DNA from: Candidatus Binatia bacterium
Lineage (GTDB): Bacteria; Desulfobacterota; Binatia; Bin18
Direction: 5' to 3'
NCBI GenBank assembly: GCA_951812575.1
Contig: OX638322.1
Location: 1,549,925-1,613,924 of the forward strand
DNA: 64,000 nt
Notes under the pieces: model-generated
The model's database searches: none
Told to the model about the DNA's origin: nothing
The model's input: the letters and a program-made list of their open reading frames with translations, nothing else
Translations under genes and position numbers: made by a program
In this document: one piece after another, positions 48,809 through 56,122 of the stretch
Layout of the letters: the number at the start of each line of letters is the position of its first letter
Numbering within the stretch: the stretch's first letter is position 1

Positions 48809-51475
48809 ATGACAGGGAACGAGATACGCGACAGCTTCCTGCAGTTTTTTGCTGACCGGGGTCACCGGATTGTCCCGAGCGCGTCGTTGATTCCGGCCAA
48901 TGATCCGACGCTGCTGTTTACCAATGCCGGCATGGTACCGTTCAAAAATATTTTTCTCGGGATCGAGCGGCCGGTCCACCGGCGGGTGGTCGATTCCCAA
49001 AAATGTTTGCGCGTCTCCGGTAAGCATAACGATCTGGAAGAAGTGGGCCGCGATACCTACCACCACACCTTCTTCGAGATGCTGGGGAACTGGTCGTTTG
49101 GCGATTACTACAAACAGGAAGCCATCCGCTGGGCCTGGGAATTGCTGACCGAGGTCTGGAAACTTCCCAAGCAGAAACTCTGGGCGACGGTGTATACGAC
49201 GGACGACGAAGCGGACGAGTGGTGGCGGACACAGACCGACATCAATCCGCAACAGATCCTGCGTTTTGCCGAAAAGGACAATTTCTGGGAAATGGGCGAG
49301 ACGGGCCCCTGCGGACCGTGTTCGGAAATCCACATTGACCGTGGCCCGCAGGCCTGCGCGTTGGCCAATACACCGGGCCATAGCTGCGCGGTCAACGCCG
49401 GCTGTGCGCGTTATATCGAGTTATGGAATCTGGTGTTTATCCAATACAACCGGGATGCGGACCAATCCCTGGACGATCTGCCCGAGACGCATGTCGATAC
49501 GGGCATGGGCCTGGAGCGCATTGTCTCCGTTCTCCAAGACGTGCCGGGCAATTATGACTCTGACCTGCTGCGCGACATCATTACCTTTACCGAAGGGTCA
49601 GGCGATAAGCGCTACGGCGATGCGAGTGAACAGGACGTGTCGTTTCGGGTAATTGCCGACCATGCACGCACGGCCGCCTTTGCCATTGCCGATGGCGTGG
49701 TACCGACCAACGAGGGGCGAGGCTATGTGTTACGGCGAATTATGCGCCGCGCCTTACGACACGGGCGACTCCTGGGCTTTGAGGGACCGTTTTTCTCTCA
49801 GGTTGCCGGGAGCGTGGTACAACTCCTGGGCGCGGCCTACCCCGAGTTGGTTGAACGACGGGACTATCTGACTGAGGTTATACATAACGAAGAGACCCGT
49901 TTTTCGGACACTCTGGACAAGGGCTTGGCCCTGCTCGAACAAGAAATCCACGATCTGCGTCAGCGCAACACGACAACCCTGTCCGGCGAAACCGCCTTTC
50001 GTTTGTACGATACCTACGGCTTCCCGCTGGATATGACCGAGGATTTTCTGTCGTCCGAAGGCTTCAGTGTTAACCGCGATGAATATGATAAGGCCCTGGA
50101 AGAGCAGCGAGCCCGTGCGCGTGGGAGACAAAAGGGCGAGCCGCCTGTGGTTTTACGCGGGCAACCGCTGACAGCCTCGGCGACTATAAGCCAAGCTGAG
50201 ATGACCGTTTTTGTTGGTGATCGCCAGGCCGAACACGAATCCAAGGTGCGCGCGCTGTTTGTGGACGGGCAGCCCCGAACAGACGTGGTACGCGAAGGGG
50301 AAGAAGTTGGTCTAATAGTTGCCGAGACGCCTTTTTATGGCGAGTCTGGCGGACAGGTGGGGGATACGGGGACGATACGGACGAGCCGTGGCGATCTCAT
50401 TGAGGTGCTGGATACGCTCAAACCACAGCCTTCACTCATTGTGCATAAAGGCCGGGTAGTGCAGGGCGCGGTGCAGACCGGGGATGCCGTCCAGCTCAGC
50501 ATTGACGCCCCGCGGCGCGAAGCCATTCGTTTGAACCATTCCGCAACGCATATCATGCATTCCGCGCTACGCGATATTTTAGGCTCCCATGTCCAGCAGG
50601 CCGGCTCCCTGGTCACCCCGGACCGGCTCCGTTTCGACTTTACCCATACCAGTCCGGTTAAGGACGATGTCCTGGATGAAATCGAAAACCTGGTGAACCA
50701 CCATATTCGGGAAAATGCCGCGGTGACGAGTGAGGAAATGTCCTTTACCGACGCGATCCAAAAGGGGGCGTTGGCCTTCTTTGGCGAGAAATACGGCGAG
50801 ATCGTGCGGGTGTTACGTATGGGAGATTTCTCAACCGAGCTGTGTGGTGGAACCCATGTGAGCCGGACCGGAGATGTAGGGCTGTTCAGATTTAAGGCCG
50901 AGACAGGCGTGGCGTCCGGTATCCGGCGGGTTGAAGCAGTCACGGGTGAGGGTGCCCTCGACTGGGTGCGTCAACGCGAGCACGTGCTCAAGGACATGGG
51001 CCGCATTCTGAAGGGGTCTGAGGAGGACGCGCTCGAGCGCCTGGAAAAATTGCTGAGCCGGCAACACGAGCTTGAAAAACAGCTCGACCAGCTTCAGGGT
51101 CAACTCGCCGGCTCGCAGAGCGACGCGATTGCCTCCCAAGTCCGTCAGACCAATGGGGTCAATGTCATCGCCAGTCGGATCGAGGGCGTAGATCAGAAAG
51201 CCCTCCGAGAGATGGCGGATACGCTGCGTGATAAACACCAGCCTGCAGTTGTCGTCCTGGGGGCAACGAACGGGGCGAAAGTGTCGCTCCTCGCCGCCGT
51301 GAGTAAGGATTTGGTGCAGCAGTATCATGCGGGAAAGATTATCAAAGAGATCGCTCCGCTGGTTGGCGGAGGTGGAGGTGGGCGACCCGATTTCGCCCAA
51401 GCCGGAGGAAAAGATCCAACGCGCCTGGATGAAGCCCTCCAAAAGGTGTATGAGTTGATTGAAAAAGGCGCATAA
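48809..51475 (+). CDS. alaS: alanyl-tRNA synthetase
   Basis: 888 residues from ATG 48809 (MTGNEIRDSFLQFFADRGH; ATG 48791 would add six). Class II motifs: FTNAGMVPFKNIFLG, GKHNDLEEVGRDTYHHTFFEMLGNWSFGDYYK and RGYVLRRIMRRALRHGRL. The editing domain zinc ligands are LNHSATHIMHSALR and CGGTHVSRTGDVGLFR. The C-terminal glycine-rich GGGGGGRPDFAQAGG is the usual C-Ala end. Charges tRNA-Ala and edits Ser/Gly errors. Follows recX as in many genomes. Confidence 0.98.
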   Translation: MTGNEIRDSFLQFFADRGHRIVPSASLIPANDPTLLFTNAGMVPFKNIFLGIERPVHRRVVDSQKCLRVSGKHNDLEEVGRDTYHHTFFEMLGNWSFGDYYKQEAIRWAWELLTEVWKLPKQKLWATVYTTDDEADEWWRTQTDINPQQILRFAEKDNFWEMGETGPCGPCSEIHIDRGPQACALANTPGHSCAVNAGCARYIELWNLVFIQYNRDADQSLDDLPETHVDTGMGLERIVSVLQDVPGNYDSDLLRDIITFTEGSGDKRYGDASEQDVSFRVIADHARTAAFAIADGVVPTNEGRGYVLRRIMRRALRHGRLLGFEGPFFSQVAGSVVQLLGAAYPELVERRDYLTEVIHNEETRFSDTLDKGLALLEQEIHDLRQRNTTTLSGETAFRLYDTYGFPLDMTEDFLSSEGFSVNRDEYDKALEEQRARARGRQKGEPPVVLRGQPLTASATISQAEMTVFVGDRQAEHESKVRALFVDGQPRTDVVREGEEVGLIVAETPFYGESGGQVGDTGTIRTSRGDLIEVLDTLKPQPSLIVHKGRVVQGAVQTGDAVQLSIDAPRREAIRLNHSATHIMHSALRDILGSHVQQAGSLVTPDRLRFDFTHTSPVKDDVLDEIENLVNHHIRENAAVTSEEMSFTDAIQKGALAFFGEKYGEIVRVLRMGDFSTELCGGTHVSRTGDVGLFRFKAETGVASGIRRVEAVTGEGALDWVRQREHVLKDMGRILKGSEEDALERLEKLLSRQHELEKQLDQLQGQLAGSQSDAIASQVRQTNGVNVIASRIEGVDQKALREMADTLRDKHQPAVVVLGATNGAKVSLLAAVSKDLVQQYHAGKIIKEIAPLVGGGGGGRPDFAQAGGKDPTRLDEALQKVYELIEKGA

Positions 51476-51533
51476 AGCGTACATCCGCTCTCCCGGAAAT
51501 GCTGGGCGCGCTGACGCTTGTGACGGAGGCTGC

Positions 51534-52706
51534 TTGGCTGAAGTAGGACAGACGACAGCAGAAACATCGCATATCGAGTTTGGCAATCAGCGCTTTTTAC
51601 GCGATCTCCTCGGTCAACACGACGCGCATCTGCGCGGCCTGGAGAACGCGCTCAGCGTAAAAATCTCAGCCTCAGGAAACGCCCTGATCATTGCCGGAGA
51701 CGAGCCTCAGCGCGAGCTGGCGGGGCGAGTGGCGACCCAATTGTACGACCTCATCCAACGCGGCTATCCCGTCTATCCGAGTGATGTGGATTACGCGGTC
51801 CGCATCCTCAGCCGTGACCATACGGCGAATTTGCAGGATATTTTTCTCGACACGGTCTATGTGTCGTCCAACCGCCGAACCATTACTCCCAAGAGTCTTG
51901 CCCAGAAAGCCTACATCGATGCCATTCGCAACTACGATATTGTGTTTGGTATCGGGCCGGCTGGCACGGGGAAAACGTATTTGGCCATGGCCGTAGCGGT
52001 GGCCGAGCTGATGAAGCGGAAGGTAAGTCGGGTCGTTCTCACCCGGCCCGCCGTCGAGGCCGGGGAGAAGCTGGGCTTTCTGCCGGGCGATCTGGCCGAA
52101 AAGATCAATCCCTATCTACGGCCTTTGTACGACGCCCTGCACGATATGGTTGACTTCGGCCGCGCGCAAAAAATGATTGAGCGCGGCGTGATTGAGGTGG
52201 CTCCGCTGGCCTTTATGCGCGGCCGGACGCTGAATGATTCCTTTGTCATCCTGGACGAGGCACAGAATACGACCCGTGAGCAAATGAAAATGTTTCTGAC
52301 CCGGCTGGGCTACGGGTCGAAAGCCGTGATTACCGGCGATATCACCCAGATCGACCTGCCCGCCGGAACCCGCTCAGGCTTAAAAGAGGCTCGGCACATT
52401 CTACGCGATATAGACGGGATCCAATTTACGCTTTTTACGGAAAAGGACGTGGTCCGCCATCGTCTTGTCCAGGATGTGATTACCGCCTATGAACGCGCCC
52501 AAGAAGCTCAAGAGCGCCGCAACCAGGAAAGCCGCGCCCTCCGTCGCAGTCGTCTCCAGGCCCGGTCTGAGCGTAGACATCAACGGCACGGTGCCGGGTC
52601 TGAGTCGGTCCCAGATCCGACGCTGGAGTCGAACGATCCTGCGTCACCTGAAAGTGAAACAGGCCGAGCTGAGTCTGGCTTTCGTGACGGATCAGACCAT
52701 CCATGA
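51534..52706 (+). CDS. phoH: PhoH-like ATPase
   Basis: About 390 residues. An N-terminal KH-like stretch (DAHLRGLENALSVKISASGNALIIAGDEPQRELAGRVATQLYDL) is followed by the PhoH ATPase: Walker A GIGPAGTGKTYLAMAVAVAEL, PAVEAGEKLGFLPGDLAEKINPYLRPLYDAL, Walker B SFVILDEAQNTTREQMKMFLTRLG and GDITQIDLP. TTG 51534 after GACGGAGGCTGC is the likely start; the frame continues to 51459, inside alaS. The last ~70 residues (ERAQEAQERRNQESRALRRSRL...) form an unusual charged tail that overlaps ybeY in another frame for 218 bp. Confidence 0.9.
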   Translation: MAEVGQTTAETSHIEFGNQRFLRDLLGQHDAHLRGLENALSVKISASGNALIIAGDEPQRELAGRVATQLYDLIQRGYPVYPSDVDYAVRILSRDHTANLQDIFLDTVYVSSNRRTITPKSLAQKAYIDAIRNYDIVFGIGPAGTGKTYLAMAVAVAELMKRKVSRVVLTRPAVEAGEKLGFLPGDLAEKINPYLRPLYDALHDMVDFGRAQKMIERGVIEVAPLAFMRGRTLNDSFVILDEAQNTTREQMKMFLTRLGYGSKAVITGDITQIDLPAGTRSGLKEARHILRDIDGIQFTLFTEKDVVRHRLVQDVITAYERAQEAQERRNQESRALRRSRLQARSERRHQRHGAGSESVPDPTLESNDPASPESETGRAESGFRDGSDHP

Positions 52707-52995
52707 GCTGAACCGTCAGTATCGGCACAAAGACCGGCCAACGGACGTGTTGTCGTTTCCGCTGGCCGATGAACGCTGTCCGACTCTTCTGGGCGATGTG
52801 GTTATCTCGATCGACACCGCCCGGCGGCAGGCCCGGCAGCGCAAACGCGCCTTCGCTGACGAACTGCGCACCTTGCTCATCCACGGTATTCTGCACCTGC
52901 TGGGCTACGACCATGAAGTGTCGGACAGTGAAGCCGTCCGCATGCGCCGAAAAGAGCGTGAACTGAAGGCCCTGTTGGATTGCATCTCCCTTTGA
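52489..52995 (+). CDS. ybeY: endoribonuclease YbeY (16S rRNA maturation)
   Basis: 168 residues with the metal-binding motif HGILHLLGYDHE (H-x3-H-x5-H) and the fold blocks AELSLAFVTDQTIHELNRQYRHKDRPTDVLSFPL and DVVISIDTARRQARQRKR. A single-strand endoribonuclease for 16S rRNA 3' maturation and ribosome quality control. Its 5' 218 bp overlap the phoH 3' end in a different frame; because recognisable YbeY sequence (VDINGTVPGLSRSQI) begins well inside the overlap, both readings are real. Confidence 0.94.
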   Translation: MNAPKKLKSAATRKAAPSVAVVSRPGLSVDINGTVPGLSRSQIRRWSRTILRHLKVKQAELSLAFVTDQTIHELNRQYRHKDRPTDVLSFPLADERCPTLLGDVVISIDTARRQARQRKRAFADELRTLLIHGILHLLGYDHEVSDSEAVRMRRKERELKALLDCISL

Positions 52996-53331
52996 ATTTC
53001 TTTCGTCGTAGCGTCCGTCCCGTTCTTCCCTCACCGAGCACTTTTGGGGGTAAAGGTGATACCCGCTCCCGCCTTGAGCGCCGAGGACGGGAGCAAGGCC
53101 GGAGCGGGGGCGGCCAACCTAGCAATTTTACTAGGGACAGATGAGCCACAGTCGTGTAGGGAAGGCGAGTGGCTCTCCACACGCGTGTCAGCGTAGTGTC
53201 CGGGAGCCGAGCAGAGGATTCGATCCCTGAGGGGGCATGTGGAGGGGAGGACTGCTCCGTCTTTACTGGCCAAACTTTTTCAACATGAGTCACTACCAAA
53301 CTGAGACACTGCCAACAGGAGGGGTTTTTGC
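52996..53331 (+). other. intergenic region with several strong hairpins, candidate structured RNA
   Basis: No protein is seen between ybeY and the CAP-domain gene. Three helices are visible by eye: GCTCCCG (53065-53071) with CGGGAGC (53088-53094), CCTAG (53118-53122) with CTAGG (53131-53135), and GAGCCAC (53143-53149) with GTGGCTC (53169-53175). A competing pairing of CCCGCT (53062-53067) with AGCGGG (53103-53108) would exclude the first helix. No known riboswitch or ncRNA consensus was recognised; it may equally be ordinary GC-rich spacer. Confidence 0.25.
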
Positions 53332-53437
53332 ATGGGCATCCTGGTAGATATTTTTGACGAAGAGAGGCGGAACCTCTCTGAGAAAATTGGAGATATGCCT
53401 CCTGAAAAGGCTGTACGCATATTTCCTAACTCCGCCT

Positions 53438-54547
53438 ATGGTCTCTCGCATTCTCGCGCTGGTGTTCGCCAGCGTGGTCTTTTCTCAGTCCGCCTGGGCA
53501 ACGTCGCTGTGGCATGAGGTCGGACACGACCGCGCGACCAGCCCCTACGCCAGTGCCCGCTTCCTGTACGCGTCGCGCCCAGACGTGCAGACATGCAACC
53601 CAGGGGCACTCTCGCAAAAAGCAAAAGATCGGGCATTGGCAGTCATGAACCAGATTCGTGCCCTGCATGGTCTCGCCCCGGTGCGGTATAGCTACCTCTA
53701 TGACCAGAGTGTTCAAGAGGCAGCCCTGATTCAGGTCGCGAATGGCTATCCAGGTCACCACCCATCCTCCAGCGCACGGTGTTACACCACCGCAGGAGCA
53801 GAAGGCAGTCGGACGAGTAACATCAGTGGCTTTTCAAACGGCACGCTCCAAGACGGCGATCCAGCTAGGGATGTAGTCAAATGGACCAATGATGCGTTTA
53901 ATCGTAGTCTGGTCGCGGCAGCGGGCCATCGTCGCTGGATACTCAACCCTTTCACTGCCTATATGAGTTATGGCCAAGTGCATGGCTATGACGCCCAGAA
54001 GACGTTTGACTTCGACCACGAACCCGCAGTGACCCCGCTTATTACCGTTGATTATGTGGCCTTCCCGTATGAGCGGTATCCCGCTGCCCTCATGGAGGAC
54101 GATCCCCCGTGGAGTTTTAGCGTTGTTGAGGACAAAACAGATCGGTGGAAGAACAAACATCCGTACTTTCAGTTGGCGACCGTCACCGTCACCCGCGTCT
54201 CGGACAGCACCCGTCTGCCGGTCGGGAAGCTCTATATGGATATGAAATCACACGGACTCCCAAACTTCCTGAGTTGGCAGGTCCAGGGATGGGAGTATGA
54301 CACGCCATATCAGGTCACGATTTGGAACGTGGCCATGCAGAGCCGACAATTACGGAGCTATTCGTATCAGGTGGTCATTGACCGGATGAGCCAGCCACCA
54401 GCGATCCCTCGGACAGTACAGCGGGAGCAGGACGAGTTGCGGTTTCCTGCACGGCAGCAGAAGGTCATGACCCGCGAGGCGCGGGAGCGCGAAGCATGGG
54501 CAGCAGCGCGAGCAAAGAAACGGCTGGAACAAGCGACGCGGCGGTAG
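53438..54547 (+). CDS. secreted CAP/SCP-domain protein
   Basis: About 369 residues from ATG 53438: signal peptide (MVSRILALVFASVVFSQSAWATS), then a CAP-like domain (ALAVMNQIRALHGLAPVRYSYLYDQSVQEAALIQVANGYPGHHPSSSARCY, GHRRWILNPFTAYMSYGQVHG), and a beta-rich C-terminal part ending in a highly charged Arg-rich tail (TREAREREAWAAARAKKRLEQ). It is probably exported. The start is unsure: the frame is open from 53354, and a strong ribosome binding site (CAGGAGGGGTTTTTGC) before ATG 53332 serves a different, 61-codon frame, so a frameshift or short upstream peptide is possible. Confidence 0.75.
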   Translation: MVSRILALVFASVVFSQSAWATSLWHEVGHDRATSPYASARFLYASRPDVQTCNPGALSQKAKDRALAVMNQIRALHGLAPVRYSYLYDQSVQEAALIQVANGYPGHHPSSSARCYTTAGAEGSRTSNISGFSNGTLQDGDPARDVVKWTNDAFNRSLVAAAGHRRWILNPFTAYMSYGQVHGYDAQKTFDFDHEPAVTPLITVDYVAFPYERYPAALMEDDPPWSFSVVEDKTDRWKNKHPYFQLATVTVTRVSDSTRLPVGKLYMDMKSHGLPNFLSWQVQGWEYDTPYQVTIWNVAMQSRQLRSYSYQVVIDRMSQPPAIPRTVQREQDELRFPARQQKVMTREAREREAWAAARAKKRLEQATRR

Positions 54548-54556
54548 GGGGGTGGC

Positions 54557-54865
54557 ATGGTCATGGAGGCCCTGGGCCTGCTCGTGATGCTGACGGTCAT
54601 CATGATTGTGCTCTTGATCCTGGTGCTCGTCGTGTTGTTGGTTGGGCGAGAATCTGTCCTCGCTGCGATCGTGTTTGCATTTGAGATGATCGTTGCTCCA
54701 GGAACAGGATATGACGGGAATCCAACACCCTCCGTACAGGAACAGGAAACCCAGAGCGAACCGGCTGACATAGAAATTCTCGGGTGGATTGATGAGATGA
54801 GTCCATGCTGCCAACGCGAGCTTGAGCAGGAGGGCTTAAGATGTGTTGCGCCCGACGATCCCTAG
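54557..54865 (+). CDS. small single-pass membrane protein
   Basis: 102 residues with a long hydrophobic N-terminus (EALGLLVMLTVIMIVLLILVLVVLLVG, residues about 4-30, and a second weaker segment AAIVFAFEMIVA), then an acidic soluble tail with a CCQRELEQEGLRC cysteine motif. 9 bp after the CAP gene, with a purine-rich GGGGGGTGGC before the ATG, so probably in the same operon. No family recognised. Confidence 0.6.
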   Translation: MVMEALGLLVMLTVIMIVLLILVLVVLLVGRESVLAAIVFAFEMIVAPGTGYDGNPTPSVQEQETQSEPADIEILGWIDEMSPCCQRELEQEGLRCVAPDDP

Positions 54866-54921
54866 CCTGTGGGGTTTACGCTCCGGCATCCAGCGTGCTG
54901 GACTAAGGGCGCTATGAGTAC

Positions 54922-55092
54922 CTATTTAGTCGTGCTCACTCGTCCAAACAAAGTATAGTCAATAAGATGTCCAAATGACCCGACCACCCAGCCCAGCGCA
55001 GAACCGAAGCTCACCCCTACCAATTTCCACTTGAATCTCCATTTGACCCGGAGCGTTCTTCGGCAGTGTGGACATTGAGCGTTTCTGGCCAT
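54922..55092 (-). CDS. small zinc-ribbon membrane protein
   Basis: 56 residues from ATG 55092: a CPHCRRTLRV zinc-ribbon-like start (one CxxC pair), basic linker KWRFKWK, and a hydrophobic helix LVGVSFGSALGWVVGSFGHLIDY. AAGGGGAGCC upstream may serve as ribosome binding site. The frame extends to 55335 through the 65-bp direct repeat, which is not protein-like. Low certainty. Confidence 0.4.
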   Translation of the reverse strand: MARNAQCPHCRRTLRVKWRFKWKLVGVSFGSALGWVVGSFGHLIDYTLFGRVSTTK

Positions 55093-55153
55093 TCCCCAAG
55101 GCTCCCCTTTCCTTATTTCGACCAGTCCAATGAAAGATATCGGATTCCGACTG

Positions 55154-55218
55154 ATGCTGGAATAACGAGAAAGCCGGCGCGGCCTTTCCAGGCTGGGAGA
55201 GTCCGGCTGGGCTGCTGT
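55154..55218 (+). repeat. 65-bp direct repeat, left copy
   Basis: ATGCTGGAATAA-GAGAA-(7-9 variable bases)-GGCCTTTCCAGGCTGGGAGA-GTC-GGCT-GGCTGC-GT, matching 56055-56118 at roughly 85 percent by eye. The two copies, in the same orientation, flank the vapBC pair. Confidence 0.85.
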
Positions 55219-55372
55219 TGCCGCTCCTGTCGAGCAGTCAAAGTTTCGCTGACTCCCAAGGCTCGAACTGACCGCGAGTCGTTGCAGATCAGGGGGCTTC
55301 CATCTATTCCCGGAACTTGACAATGCGATATCCAACCAGATAATAAACTAGTTGTTTCCAAGGAGATATAGG

Positions 55373-55615
55373 ATGCGGAAGGTCGGCGCGTTCGAGGCAA
55401 AAACGAATCTCTCGGCTCTTCTCGATGCGGTTGCGCAAGGTGAGACTATCACCATCACGAAACGTGGGCGTCCCGTGGCTCGGTTAGTGCCGCCCGAGGC
55501 GCCGGACCATTACCGGGCCGCTGAGGCTGCCAAGAACATCCGAAAGCTGCGCGAACAGTTCGGAGGGGCCTCGATTGATGAAATACTTCAGATGCGTGAC
55601 GAGGGCAGACCTTGA
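55373..55615 (+). CDS. vapB: Phd/YefM-type antitoxin (VapB partner)
   Basis: 80 residues: MRKVGAFEAKTNLSALLDAVAQGETITITKRGRPVARLVPPEA is the classical Phd/YefM fold of antitoxins; the tail (SIDEILQMRDEGRP) binds the toxin. AAGGAGATATAGG before ATG 55373 is the ribosome binding site. The stop overlaps the TTG start of the toxin (TTGA), so the pair is translationally coupled. The pair lies between two copies of a 65-bp repeat. Confidence 0.92.
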   Translation: MRKVGAFEAKTNLSALLDAVAQGETITITKRGRPVARLVPPEAPDHYRAAEAAKNIRKLREQFGGASIDEILQMRDEGRP

Positions 55616-56013
55616 GCGCCTTGGTGCTGGATTGCTCGGTTGCTGTGGCTTGGTTGCTCGGGGATGAGGGCTCGCTGGAAGCCGATGCCGTTCTTGACAG
55701 GGTTGTTTCTTCAGGGGCAGTGGCGCCGGCTCTCTGGTGGGCAGAGGTGCGCAATGTGCTCGTGATGAGCGAACGCCGGGGCCGTCTGACGGTGGCGGGA
55801 ACCGCTACGGCCCTGGCGGAAATCAGCGCGTTGGATGTTCGCCTGGATTACTCTCCAGAAAGCGCCCTGGTACTGCGACTGGCCCGGGAGCACCGTCTCA
55901 CCGTGTACGACTCGCTCTATCTTGAACTTGCGGTCCGCGAACGGCGGCCCCTTGCGACGCTGGACCGGAAGCTTCGACTGGCTGCTGAGGCGGAAGGGGT
56001 GCAACGCGGCTGA
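55612..56013 (+). CDS. vapC: VapC PIN-domain toxin
   Basis: 133 residues, complete PIN domain: LVLDCSVAVAWLLGDEGSLEAD (first Asp), ALWWAEVRNVLVMSERRG (Glu), TVYDSLYLELAVRERRPLATLDRKLRLAA (third and fourth acids). TTG 55612 start overlaps the antitoxin stop. Ribonuclease toxin neutralised by the Phd-type antitoxin. Likely intact. Confidence 0.92.
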   Translation: MSALVLDCSVAVAWLLGDEGSLEADAVLDRVVSSGAVAPALWWAEVRNVLVMSERRGRLTVAGTATALAEISALDVRLDYSPESALVLRLAREHRLTVYDSLYLELAVRERRPLATLDRKLRLAAEAEGVQRG

Positions 56014-56054
56014 TCCTTGTATGCCAGCTGCTGAAAGATGCTGAGCCCGGGCCC

Positions 56055-56118
56055 ATGCTGGAATAATGAGAAGAGCGGTTGGCCTTTCCAGGCTGGGAGA
56101 GTCAGGCTAGGCTGCGGT
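56055..56118 (+). repeat. 65-bp direct repeat, right copy
   Basis: Second copy of the repeat at 55154-55218, ending five bases before the lnt start codon. Shared central 23 bp GGCCTTTCCAGGCTGGGAGA plus GTC are identical in both copies. Confidence 0.85.
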
Positions 56119-56122
56119 CTGT

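Noticed and set aside
53332..53517. 61-codon frame with a strong ribosome binding site before the CAP gene
   Set aside because: No recognisable sequence and it overlaps the CAP signal peptide in another frame; mentioned with the CAP gene as a start problem, not annotated.
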